From Synanceia verrucosa (lineage: Eukaryota; Chordata; Actinopteri; Perciformes; Synanceiidae): a stretch of DNA of 64,000 bases. The notes below the pieces were generated by a model. The model had not been told where the DNA came from. It worked only from the letters and a program-made list of their open reading frames with translations, and made no database searches. Positions 34,216 to 44,394 of this stretch are shown one piece after another. The stretch lies in the NCBI GenBank assembly GCA_029721515.1, contig CM056563.1, positions 8,084,454 through 8,148,453 of the forward strand, in the 5' to 3' direction. Made by a program: the position numbers and the translations under genes. Every line of letters starts with the position of its first letter. Position 1 is the first letter of the stretch.

Positions 34216-35840
34216 GAGACCTCCATCCATATCTCCACCCACACAGCTCAGACTATAATACGAACTCTGCTGTTCTTTCACTCTTTTGTTCTTTGCCATG
34301 TTGTAATGATGCAGTATATTTCTTTGTAGAAATATGTGTGTGGAGGGGGATGTCATATTCAAAAAGTAATTGTTTTTCTCATCCCTGAAAACAGCTGCTC
34401 CACACACTGGCTGTTGATAAGACCGGCAAGCTCAGGGACAAGCTCCAGCTTTCTCAGAATATTCCTCTGGTCTTTGCACTTGCCCTGGTGGGACACATCA
34501 TTTAAAGCAAAATGCTGTGAGGACCCAGTGAGAGGGTGACCATCTTCATCAGCTGTCATCTTAGAGTTTTTCAGCCAAGGCATGTTGACACCAACCTTGC
34601 CCTCTGAGGCATGCTTTATGTTCTCTGGGGTGGGGTCCAGTAACCTTCCTTGAAAAGGGGAAAAGAGTCCTGGCTGCCTGCGGTCTGCATGCAGTGCCAG
34701 CCCTCTGGCATAATCGTACACTGAGACATTGGGAAAGTGTTTCCAGGATAACAAGAGATCCACAAAGTCACGTGGACTCTCAGCTCTAAGGTTGAATTAG
34801 ACTGAATACACAACCCCACATGGACAGGTGATTACAGCCCAACCACCTGTAAACAGAAAAAAACCATAGGTCAAGGGCAAGGAGAATTATATTTATATGA
34901 TTCATTTTTACAAACAGTTTGTCCCAAAGGGCAATATTAGACTATAGTATGAGTAATAATTAACATTAGGAACATTTATGGCTAACCTACATAACTATAA
35001 AATGATACCGCAATATAATGAGATATAATAAACAAGATTAGATTAAATTATCTTCAACATACCATATTATTAACTTACCAGCAGCCACCCACACCTTCTC
35101 AAGCACTTTGTTGTAGATGACTCTATTAGACATTTTCTCAGATAGTCTCATGATAAGATCCAGTTTGGAACCTTTGTCATCCAAACCACACTGTTTGCAC
35201 AGTGCCCTGACCTCCTCTACCTGTTATGAAAATGCATTTGAGTTGATACTGTGAGTAAAGCATAGACATAGTTTTTGTTAGCACAAAAAAGTGGATTTTT
35301 GCATATTTCATCAACTAATTCACCTTCAAGTTCACAAGCTCATCTGTGAGCTGCTCTTCATTAATCTTTTCATCATCATTAAGGTCTTCATCATCCCCAT
35401 CATTTGGCATTTTTGGGATTTGTGTTTTGTCAAATTCAGTGTTTAAGACTGAATTTGATCTACAGGTGTGTGGACCAATCCATGGGGCCCAGTGATGGTA
35501 ACTGGGGGACACGACAAAAGGGTTCTTTAGACCACCTTTGTGAATAAATATAAAGAGTGTTAGCTATTATTATCACAAAATTGAACACATATTAACATAC
35601 TTTACTTCAGTACTTTACTTCTACTGTTCTTTACCTGTCTTTTCACATTACTTACATGGAATTAAACCACGACTAAACATTTCTGTGGCCACAGCGTCCC
35701 AGAAACTTTATGTCCACATGACCATCATAATCATCAGGCAGGCTTTGGATTTCACTCACTGTTAAAACAATAGTTTCTTGTCTATAGATCAATTACGACT
35801 GGCATAGTTAATATGATATGATATCCCTCTTACTATAGTT

Positions 35841-36085
35841 CAGAGAGGCAAGGCAAGGTGATTTAATTTGTAAAGCCCATTTTACAAACAGTTTGACTCA
35901 AGGGCTTTACAAAGCACCATAACAACATCCTCTGCCCTTAGACCCTCACACTGACTGAGGAAAAACTCCCAAGAAAAACAGGAGAAACCTCAGGGTGAGC
36001 AACAGGGGAGGATCCCTCACCCAGGACAGGCAGACATACAATAGAGATGCAGAGACAAGAAAACAGTTTACAACAAAGTAAAAGG
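35841..36085 (+). repeat. Interspersed repeat of common teleost type
   Basis: GGCAAGGTGATTTAATTTG..AAAGCCCATTTTACA is followed by AAGGGCTTTACAAAGCACC, then GACTGAGGAAAAACTCCC, GGAGAAACCTCAGG and GATCCCTC.CCCAGGACAGG. This matches in type the short non-coding repeat that is very abundant in fish genomes. It lies between pieces of the HMGXB3-like gene, apparently inside one of its introns. Confidence 0.6.
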
Positions 36086-37749
36086 AGAGGAGACGCTATA
36101 CAAACAATGAAGCTAATATATGTAAAATAACAGCTTATCAAACTCACCTGGCATATTGAAAACACCTTTCTTATGAATATCCATCACAACAACCGCTGGG
36201 CTGTGTCCACATGACACACAACTGTAAGTGTAGTCATGGTTGGTAAGGGCCTCAAAATGAAGGTATGCGTGAAGAACCCTCTCCTTGTTCGGAAATGACA
36301 CGTTCTCTGTTGTCTCTATTATTTCGATCACTTTACTGATCGCTGTGTGTGTCTGGAAAATTATGAAAACAGGAGTATTATAATGTTATATCATTTCATG
36401 TTATTTTGTTAGAGTTGAAGCTTCAGTCACCTTTTGTGTTACAGTAATGATCTGTAATGACATCACATTAGATAGAAAATCAACTCACTGGACCTTTCAG
36501 TGTAAACAATACATTATTGAATTGTACGATCTCATCTGTAATGCATTCTTAACCATCAGGCACAAATGCAGAGACAGGATTATGTGGTCATCAAAGTAGT
36601 GAATACCGTCCTCCCACTCCTGGTATCTGTAGATCATGCCACAGCTCAGGCATTACTTCCTGTATGTGGAGATCCCTAAAAATACAGTCCAACCACAGGT
36701 CATGGTTATTGCTTACATGCCATTTGAGTTTAAATTCTCATGTACATATGAATTATGTAACCCACTAAATGATAAGACCGTAGAAAAACCTGATAGTACC
36801 AACCTTCAACTACACCTGTGCTTGTGAGAATCTTGGATTTTGATGTTATTAGCTCTGGTTCACAAAGTGTGTATTCACATTCTACACACATAATTTCTTT
36901 AGGGACAAGGTGCTTTGGAAAGCTGTCCTTTGCTCTTCCGTCTCTTGACTCCTCTATGAGAACTTGGGGTAGATCCACAGGGAGCTTTTTATTGGTGAGG
37001 AGGTAACTCAGCATCCTTGCCACTTTTGTGTTATCTGGTGGATAACTGTCCTCTTCATACTCACTCACATTTTGATCTGTGGTGGCCTGGGTTGAATTGT
37101 GTGTCTCTGTCTCAGTCTCTGTGCTCGTCACCTTCCGAAACAGCTCTCTCTTTGTGTCAAAGAGATGCCATTTAGTAACTGCTCTGTGAATGCAAGAATA
37201 TCTTGATTTAGAGCACGGACAATGCCAGTTGTTCTGTTTTGTGTTGTAAGAGACAATCACCCTTCTAAGCCTACTGTAGTAACTTACCTTTGGTTCATAA
37301 ACAGAGATATGAAATTTGGATGGTGGACCACAGTCTGCTGCACAGACAGCGGCACACCCTCTAGATCAGCACTTTGCTGACAATGCAAGAGTCTTGCCTT
37401 CCGCTCCTCACCAAACCACTTATTGTGCACCATTGTTTTCAACGCCTCAGCTGTTACAGTCACGGTGTGACTGTCAGCACGTGGGCAATACAATAAAGAC
37501 TGTATATGGGGGCACTCATACGACAACATCCCACTCCTTTGTGCAAAATCAATGTTCCGATGGCACTGGTTTACCTCACACATGACCTTCTGTGTTGCCC
37601 CCCAAGTATTCTTTATAACATGTATCGGTGTTGCTGGACCACAAAAAGATTTTTCAACTGCAAATACACCATTTTTGATATCGCTACACTGACAGGCCAA
37701 AAATCTGTCCTTTGACGCTCAAACTGGTGGGCATGTTTTCTCTTGCAAT

Positions 37750-37989
37750 GTGCTGTGCCGTGGTCGCTGCTGGGTGCTGTGCCGTGGTCGCTGCTGGGTG
37801 CTGTGCCGGGTTCGCTGCTGGGTGCTGTGCCGGGTTCGCTGCTGGGTGCTGTGCCGTGGTCGCTGCTGGGTGCTGTGCCGGGTTCGCTGCTGGGTGCTGT
37901 GCCGTGGTCGCTGCTGGGTGCTGTGCCGTGGTCGCTGCTGGGTGCTGTGCCGTGGTCGCTGCTGGGTGCTGTGCTGTGGTCACTGTATG
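37750..37989. repeat. 24-bp minisatellite, ten units, two unit types
   Basis: Ten head-to-tail 24-bp units. Two variants differ at the middle (CCGTGGTCG, type A, or CCGGGTTCG, type B), in the order A A B B A B A A A and a diverged last unit. Because 24 is a multiple of three and no unit contains a stop, most reading frames stay open. On the minus strand, in frame with the adjacent zinc finger, it encodes eight-residue repeats TTAQHPAA or NPAQHPAA as a linker of the HMGXB3-like protein. Confidence 0.95.
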
Positions 37990-39096
37990 CTTTGTTTGTT
38001 CTTTGGGGGCTGCAGCAGGCTCCTCCTCCTGGTGTATTTGCAAGTGTCTTTGAAATTGTGCTCTGTTTATAATTGTTGCGGCACAATAGCAGCAATGAAA
38101 ATGTGCTGCTGTCCGACAATTTAAGCCACACTTAATGATTGTGAATTCTGAAAGAGAGGAATGAAGCAAATATGATTGATACTTATACTGATCATCAAAA
38201 TCAAATCAAATCAAAATGTAATATGTAAGACAAGCACCTCTGTGTTTTACTGAGGAATGGCCTTTAATGTGGTTGTCCACCATATGTTTAGCTGATTCAT
38301 ATTTGTAGTAAGGACAATGGAAATTTTCTTTGTTGGCACATTTCATTATCTTTGGTGTGTCACCATCCAGAAATATGCTGATGTGTCTCTGCATATCAGA
38401 GGGAAAAAGAATAGACACAAAAAGGCACAGTAATTAGATATCCACAAGACAAATAAAATCTTAAACAATTCAACAACAATCCTCAACAACAAAGTTGATT
38501 CAAATCATGATGTCTCAACAGGAAAGAACGGCCCACCGTCTAATTTGACAGCTGGACTAGGATGAACAAAAATCAGCCCACACTGGCCAAATACAACAGA
38601 TACCACCTTGTTATGTCTGTTTTATTCCACAAACACAAGGCTCTGTCTTATAACTAACACAAAATTTCATTAAATTAATTAAATTTCTTTCCTGTAGATT
38701 ACTCTATATTTTACTCTATTACTCTATATAAGCCTCATGCTTATATGAATGGCATCGTTTAAAATCTACTTTAATCACGGCATTTACTGATTTGTTAATC
38801 TTTGCAAATAGGCTTGCTACTTAGCACGTAACAATTAGCATGACAAATTAACACTTACAAATAGGAGAATGCAATGCAATTGAAGACAAAATAATGTTAC
38901 TTCCTTCCTTGTTTGTCATAAATATAGCAAAAGAGCACGTTAAAACAAAACACAAATCTTGCTTTCCTTCATTTTGCGAGCTTCTTCTTCTTCTTTTGTT
39001 TTAACGGCGGTTGGCATCTAAGTTATTGGTGCATTACCGCCACCTTCTGTTCCGGAGTAGACCAAACAGTAGGCTTACATACGTAGATCGAATTAT

Positions 39097-39178
39097 ATAT
39101 ATCGAATTATACACATATAATATATATATATACATATGTATATATATATATGTATATATGTGTATAATTCGATATATA
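39097..39178. repeat. Near-perfect AT-rich palindrome (about 80 bp)
   Basis: Left arm ATATCGAATTATACACATAT (about 39099-39118) pairs with right arm ATATGTGTATAATTCGATAT, centred near 39138 on CATATG. It is flanked by further TATATA. It can form a long hairpin or cruciform and lies inside the LINE 3' UTR. Confidence 0.9.
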
Positions 39179-39220
39179 TATGAATATATATCCACATATA
39201 TACACCTACTCATACCCCCC

Positions 39221-39250
39221 CAAAATAAATAAATAAATAAATAAATAAAA
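39221..39250. repeat. (AAAT)n microsatellite
   Basis: About seven AAAT units after a run of C's, inside the LINE 3' UTR. Confidence 0.9.
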
Positions 39251-39599
39251 TCCTATAATCCCTTCCTTCTTTTATCCCTGCTTATCCATCAGATTCTATC
39301 ATAAACCCGTCTCCCTTAAGAAATCTATCAGTGCCCTAATGTGTGCCCTCTCTCCCATACATAACAACTGTCTTAATGTAAATTCCTGTATCCCTACGTC
39401 CTTCATCTTATACATCATCTTCTGTCTCTGCACCTCATATCTCCTACACCTCAGAACTACATGCTCCACTGACTCTCTCCCCATCATTTTCAGTGTTTTA
39501 TTTAGTGTGCTATGCCTCAATCTTAATCTTGTCTACACAGTCTCCTCTCTTCTGTGTCCACTCTTCATCCTCCCACCTCTAACACTCTTTTGAATTTGG

Positions 39600-40620
39600 T
39601 AAAGATGCCTCCCTTTCGCCTCACCATCCCACCTTTCTTGCTACATTTCGATCTTTTCCCAGGCTACACCTTTATCTTCTGCTTTGCTGACAGTTGCCAA
39701 CATGAATTTTTGAACATGAATATTCTTCTTCGGTGGTTAGAGCAATGTGGAGGGCAGTGCAGCCAGGGGCTACTCAGGAATTCAGCCAAGCATCTGCCCT
39801 AGCTCCCTGTGACTGGCTGAATTGCAGGAAAAGACAGCCTGTTCTTGTTAAATCAGATCCTCCATGGGGAGGAGCTGCTCATGTCAGTTAGTTTATAAGG
39901 ACGGAGAGGAAGCTGCAGGAACGTTTACCACAGCCCGGTGCCACTAGGCTCGGTGCCAACGTGCTGTGTTGTGGTGTTGCAGGTCAGCCTGATGACCAGC
40001 TGCGGGTGGCTCAGAGTCGGTTGAGGCTGCAAACAGTGGTGAGGCTGGAGGAGAGGAGAGGTGACAGGTAATTTCTGTCAGTTTCTCTCTGTTCAGTTTT
40101 TATTCTGACTTGCAGCAAAACTAGACTGTGTCCAGTGTCCAGTGCTTTTTTTCTCTGTACCAGCACTGTGAAGGTTGTTAATAAAAGAGGAAAACTATTC
40201 TATTTTTTAAAATTTGCAGCGTTATCAAGCGTTACCCTGTTTAGCAGGGTGAGTCGTCAGAAGTAACACTGGAAGTGGTATTTTTGGCTCCATTTTCTCC
40301 GCCATCGTTCCCTACAGAAAGGATTTGCCTGCTAGTGCTAAGTCTGTACTTCTGCAGAGGAGTGTGCTGGATATTTCCGGCAACAGTGGGGAGGAGGGAG
40401 GGAGGTGAACAGGACGAGACATGAAGGCCTCTTATTGGTTCTTTCCATTCGGACCGAGTGTCTGTTGATTGGTCAGAGTTTTTACAGTCCTGTAGCTGCC
40501 ACAGAGGTCTGATTATTTTTCCTTCCTTTTCCTGAACACATAATGTATTGACTGCTGTCAGGGTGGAAGGACTATTTCACCCAGTATAACAAAAAGTTTC
40601 TGAACAGAATCAAGGATTCC
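39600..40620. other. Intergenic, no gene recognised
   Basis: Mixed sequence with a TATA-like TTTATAAGG at about 39891-39899, followed by a GC-richer patch (39900-40070) that could be a promoter and first exon. No protein match or conserved splice series was found. The reading frames are short. Confidence 0.35.
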
Positions 40621-40624
40621 AGCT

Positions 40625-40720
40625 TTAAGTAAAGGAGAATCAGTACTTCTACTTTTACTTGAGTCTCTTTTTACACTTCTATTGAAGTAAAGAATGTGAG
40701 TACATTTGCCACCTCCGCTG
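40625..40720 (+). repeat. Dispersed repeat, 'TACTTCTACTTTTACTTGAG' family, copy A
   Basis: The run TACTTCTACTTTTACTTGAG, TACACTTCTATTGAAGTAAAG, GTGAGTACATTTGCCACCTC is characteristic of a very common teleost repeat of uncertain class. Part of it is echoed near 35600-35640. A related piece (TTTTTACTCCGCTACATATT) is at 50440-50640. Confidence 0.5.
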
Positions 40721-40799
40721 AAAAGTGGAGAATAAGGAGAAGGATTCTAGGGGCCCATGATTATAAGACAATTATAACACTGACAAAATAATATGACAC

Positions 40800-40905
40800 T
40801 CAGTAATAAACTTACAGTCAGACATATTTTATCTAAAATGTATCGGTAACACTAAGGTTATTTGTTTTGGAAACATTTCTCAACACCCTCCTCTGTTATG
40901 TATCT
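40800..40905 (+). repeat. Left half of dispersed repeat interrupted by a Tc1 element
   Basis: GTAACACTAAGGTTATTTGTT and GAAACATTTCTCAACACCC match the uninterrupted copy at 33290-33500. Similarity stops near 40905 and resumes at 42283, beyond the Tc1-like element. Confidence 0.6.
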
Positions 40906-41032
40906 ATTGAAGTATTTATCTTGGTACTTTATGTTTTATTTTTTATTTTTCTTAAACCTGCATGCATCTGTGTTTCTATCTTTCAAGCTGCTGCAACTGT
41001 GACTTCTGTGAGATGTAGTGTATACACTACAC

Positions 41033-42273
41033 TATATTGCCAAAAGTATTCGCTCACCCATCCAAATAGTCAGAATCAGGTGTTCAATCACTTCCATGGT
41101 CACAGGTGTATAAAATCAAGCACCTAGGCATGCAGACTGCTTTTACAAACATTTGTGAAAGAATGGGTTGCTCTCAGGAGCTCAGTGAATTCCAGCGTGG
41201 AACTGTGATAGGATGCCACCTGTGCAACAAAACCAGTCGTGAAATTTCCTCACTCCTAAATATTCCACAGTCAACTGTCAGCTGTATTATAAGAACTTGG
41301 AAGTGTTTGGGAACGACAGCAACTCAGCCATGAAGTGGTAGACCACGTCAACTGATGGAGCAGGGTCAGTGGATGCTGAGGTGCATAGTGTGAAGAGGTC
41401 ACCAACTTTCTGCAGAGTCAGTCACTACAGACCTCCAAACTTCATGTGGCCTTCAGATTAGCTCAAGAACAGTGCACAGAGAGCTTCATGGAATGGGTTT
41501 CCATGGCCGAGCAGCTGCATCCAAGCCATACATCACCAAGTGCAATGCAAAGCGTCGGATGCAGTGGTGTAAAGCACGCCACCACTGGACTCTAGAGCAG
41601 TGGAGACGTGTTCTCTGGAGTGATGAATCACGCTTCTCCATCTGGCAATCTGAGGGATGAGTCTGGGTTTGGTGGTTGCCAGGAGAACGATACTTGTTGG
41701 ACTGCATTGTGCCAAGTGTAAAGTTTGGTGGAGGGGGGATTATGGTGTGGGGTTGTTTTTCAGGAGCTGGGCTTGGCCCCTTAGTTCCAGTGAAAGGAAC
41801 TCTGAATGCTTCAGCATACCAAGACATTTTGGACAATTCCATGCTCCCAACTTTGTGGGAACAGTTTGGAGCTGGCCCCTTCCTCTTCCAACATGACTGT
41901 GCACCAGTGCACAAAGCAAGGTCCATAAAGACATGGATGACAGAGTCTGGTGTGGATGAACTTGACTGGCCTGCACAGAGTCCTGACCTCAACCTGATAG
42001 AACACCTTTGAGATGAATTAGAGCAGAGACTGAGAGCCAGGCCTTCTCGTCCAACATCAGTGTGTGACCTCACAAATAAGCTTCTGGAAGAATGGTCAAA
42101 AATTCCCATAAACACACTCCTAAACCTTGTGGACAGCCTTCCCAGAAGAGTTGAAGCTGTTATAGCTGCAAAGGGTGGACCGACGTCATATTGAACCCTA
42201 TGGATTAGGAATGGGATGTCACTTAAATTCATATGCGAGTCAAAGCAGGTGAGCGAATACTTTTGGCAATATA
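41033..42273 (+). mobile_element. Tc1/mariner-like element 2, both inverted ends present
   Basis: Perfect inverted ends: TATATTGCCAAAAGTATTCG plus CTCACC from 41033, mirrored by GGTGAG plus CGAATACTTTTGGCAATATA ending at 42273. Total 1,241 bp, with TA at each edge. This is a short-inverted-repeat Tc1 family seen widely in fish. The transposase gene inside is broken (separate entry). Flanks match the two halves of another repeat, so it inserted into older repetitive DNA. Confidence 0.92.
41164..42194 (+). pseudogene. Tc1-type transposase, inactivated
   Basis: The frame starts MGCSQELSEFQRGTVIG with a helix-turn-helix (SREISSLLNIPQSTVS). Then come AKRRMQWCKARHHWT, the first catalytic Asp in VLWSDESRFSIW, GGIMVWGCFSGAG, the second in FQHDCAPVHKA, and the Glu in WPAQSPDLNLIEH (DD34E type); the end is EAVIAAKGGPTSY. 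It is interrupted by several stops, including TGA near 41332, TAG after MLRCI near 41390, TGA near 41658 and TGA near 42010. The triad itself survives, but a full-length protein cannot be made. Confidence 0.9.
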
Positions 42274-42282
42274 TCTATCTAG

Positions 42283-42370
42283 TAAAATGGTTCAGTCCTG
42301 CTTTTCACAGACAGAGTGGAGGAGGAGATGACAGGATGCTTCAAAAGTCATGGAGGAAAAAAGAAAAGAA
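42283..42370 (+). repeat. Right half of the interrupted dispersed repeat
   Basis: AAATGGTTCAGTC, GAGTGGAGGAGGAGATGACA, GGATGCTTCAAAAGTCA and an A-rich end align with 33400-33500 of the uninterrupted copy. Confidence 0.65.
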
Positions 42371-43515
42371 ATGCATAGTTTTATGTAAAACAGTATAAAA
42401 AAATTTCACCGGCTATGGAGGGGCCCAGTAAAAATTTCTTTTCATTTGGCCCAAAATCCATCTCCAAGGTTTTGTCAAAAGTTGGCAGCCCTGAGAACCA
42501 GAGCATATCTCTTGCAAAGCAGTACATGATATGCTTTAGGAATGCTGCAGTTACATTGTTGCTTCGCAGGAGGTGTAAATTGACTCATTGACTTCGCTCG
42601 GCTGCTGTTACGTTGCCGTTACGCGTGCAGTGTAAATTGGGCTTGACTCTGAGGCGCAGACGAAAATGGAACGTCTCATATCCAGTCAAGTTGCGCTGAC
42701 ATGAAAAGAGCTACAGCCAGTGAGAGCAGATATGAGGGTTGTTGCAAAATGCGGAAGTGAAATGCAGCAGTGGCAGCAGCAGCAAAAACAACTTTTCTCT
42801 TTGTGTTCTTTCACTACGTGACACAAACACCATTTGAAACAACATTCTGCTCCGTGTCCATGTTTACAATGAAAAGCTCGCTCGTTGACTGAGGTCCAGT
42901 CAGTCTCCTCTAACTAATTCCTGGTTCATAAATGAGCTGCTCCTCTTTTTCTCGTGTTCAAATGATCGTGTGTTTACAGCGATCACTGAAACAGCTGAAA
43001 TCCATCTTCAAAGATAGCAGAAGGCTATCAGAGGCTAGCAGAGGCTTTGTTTGGAGGGCAATATGTCCATATATTCATTAATATTGTCACTCATATTTAC
43101 AGTGAAATACATAAGAAATGCCAAGGACATTTTCTTTATCCCACATATTTAATAAATGATGTTCTTCAATAAACTTTGTGGAAAAAGAAAAGCTCCTGTC
43201 AGTCTCAGAGTCATTTCAGTGATCACTGTACACAGCAATCATTTGCACTAGAAAACAACGAGTTGCTCATTTGATCAGAAATTCACAGTGCGAGTTGTCA
43301 AGTAGGGCAGTCGGCTACGCCTACTGATGGAGAGTCTTGTAGTGTGAACACTCCTGGCACCAACCAGTTATGTAGTGTGAACACCCCAAAACTCTGACTA
43401 GAGAGCAGAGAGTCGCATAGTGTGAACAGCATGGAGAGTCCACGACTCTGACGGTCGTGCAGTGAGAACCAGACTTTTGTTTGCTGTTTAAACACTGAGA
43501 ATGGGAATCCGTTCC
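42371..43515. other. Intergenic DNA, probable old transposon remains
   Basis: No protein is recognised. The stretch 42590-42640 has paired motifs TGTAAATTGACTCA and TGTAAATTGGGCTTG. The stretch 43335-43470 holds a spaced motif TAGTGTGAACA (see next entry). This looks like remains of a non-autonomous DNA transposon, but I cannot place its ends. Confidence 0.35.
43340..43469 (+). repeat. Spaced motif TAGTGTGAACA, three copies plus a diverged fourth
   Basis: TAGTGTGAACA at 43340-43350, 43373-43383 and 43418-43428, and CAGTGAGAAC at 43460-43469 (start-to-start distances 33, 45, 42). Each is near GAGAGTC or ACTCTGAC. The irregular spacing argues against a simple tandem array. Confidence 0.6.
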
Positions 43516-43967
43516 CACTTAGTACGTGTACATGCACTTAGAGAAATTTGTCTTATTGCCTTAGTCCGGCTAATATTGAAGTTTTAAAAGCCATATATAC
43601 ACCTTAGTCAGACTGTGGTAGAACCGAACTGGAGTTTTTATAATTGGACTATTTGTGCCAGATAATAAGTTCTAAATCAAGCTTTTCCAGCATGTATATG
43701 CAAACCACGGTTAGCCGGGCTACTGCTGGCCAGGGCACTCCCCCTTCCGTAGGTGACAAGACCACTGCCACGTTTGTTTACTAATTGTTCTTTATCCATG
43801 ATGGCAACTGGAGGAATGGCAACGCAAAGGGGCGCCACCTAGTGTCTTGGAGTGGAACGCACCTCACTCAATAATTCGATTGTCTTGCTGTGCATGTACA
43901 CTCAGATTTCTCGGAAACTCCAGTTAAAGCCTGAGCTCGGTTAAGATGTGCATGTATGTACTGAGTG
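43516..43967. mobile_element. MITE-like element with imperfect inverted ends
   Basis: Left end CACTTAGTACGTGTACATGC. The right end, read inverted, is CACTCAGTACATACATGCAC, ending at 43967. A second internal inverted pair (GTGTACATGCAC at 43525-43536, inverted near 43888-43903) lies just inside. About 450 bp and no coding capacity, fitting a miniature inverted-repeat element. The superfamily is unknown. Confidence 0.5.
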
Positions 43968-44394
43968 TCGCTCGTGTGCCGCAGGTAATCCCGGGTATGA
44001 ACCGCCATCCAAAGGATCGAAGAATCACTTGAATTAATCCACCGGGTTGGACCGGTTGGAGGCATTTCAAGAAGATTGGAGGGCAAAACGGTTTCAGTCA
44101 GCAGCAAAAAAGGAAAAACGTGGGAAAACTGTATTATTTCAGAGAGTGCCCTTTTGTATATGGTGATTCTTATATTATATAAGTAACTGTATTACATCTT
44201 TTTCAGAATTTAACATTTTTCTCTTTACAGAAAGCTATGAGGAGACTCCACAAGGCTCAAAATGATACCAACAAAAGATGCACATACAAGGTGAGATTAC
44301 ATTTTTCTTTGTGGGTTATATTGAATTGTAAGTGTTGTTACAGCCTGTACCAGTCTGAAGACCATTCCCCTTCTTGTTGCCTCGGATGGAGGAG

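Larger units (their letters stand above)
34216..38420 (-). pseudogene. Decayed multi-exon HMGXB3-like gene with cysteine clusters and SAP motif
   Basis: Pieces on the minus strand, in order, match a multi-copy fish protein type usually labelled HMG domain-containing protein 3-like. They are zinc-finger-like NFHCPYYKYESAKHMVDNH (about 38290) and AAHFHCCYC (about 38110); a tandem-repeat linker; NGVFAVEKSFCGPATPIHV (about 37670); CPCSKSRYSCIHRA (about 37210); a hinge with CVECEYTLC (about 36880); CGMIYRYQEWEDG (about 36630); YSCVSCGHSPAVV (about 36210); HHWAPWIGPHT (35490); a SAP-like helix pair (35100-35220); and GWAVITCPCGVVYSV (about 34830). From memory, human HMGXB3 carries a CxC4 cysteine cluster also linked to KDZ transposons. 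Damage: in-frame TAA (34797-34799), a one-base deletion near 34375, frame changes near 37710-37745, and loss of the 3' end next to a Tc1 fragment. Exon ends are approximate. Confidence 0.6.
38981..39595 (-). mobile_element. LINE (non-LTR retrotransposon) 3' end, 5'-truncated
   Basis: Minus-strand frame 39520-39299 encodes a C-terminal tail with ESVEHVVLRCRRYEVQRQKM and LCMGERAHIRALIDFLRETG, the segment after the RNase H region of fish I-clade (Nimb-like) LINE proteins. A 3' UTR follows, ending in GGTGGCGGTAATGCACCAAT, GCCAACCGCC and an (AAG)n tail (plus 38981-38998, CTTCTTCTTCTTC), the usual end of these elements. Most of the element, including the reverse transcriptase, is missing, as in 5'-truncated insertions. 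An AT palindrome and an AAAT tract have grown inside the UTR. The clade is from memory. Confidence 0.65.

Noticed and set aside
37750..37989. CRISPR-like array
   Set aside because: Units are contiguous with no spacers, and the sequence is vertebrate nuclear DNA.
37712..38124. Three plus-strand ORFs rich in Cys/Gly/Leu over the minisatellite
   Set aside because: The 24-bp unit contains no stop in these frames, so the openings are trivial. The supported frame is on the minus strand next to the zinc finger.
41486..42232. 248-codon minus-strand ORF
   Set aside because: Antisense to the Tc1 transposase. The plus strand shows the HTH and DDE motifs between the inverted ends.
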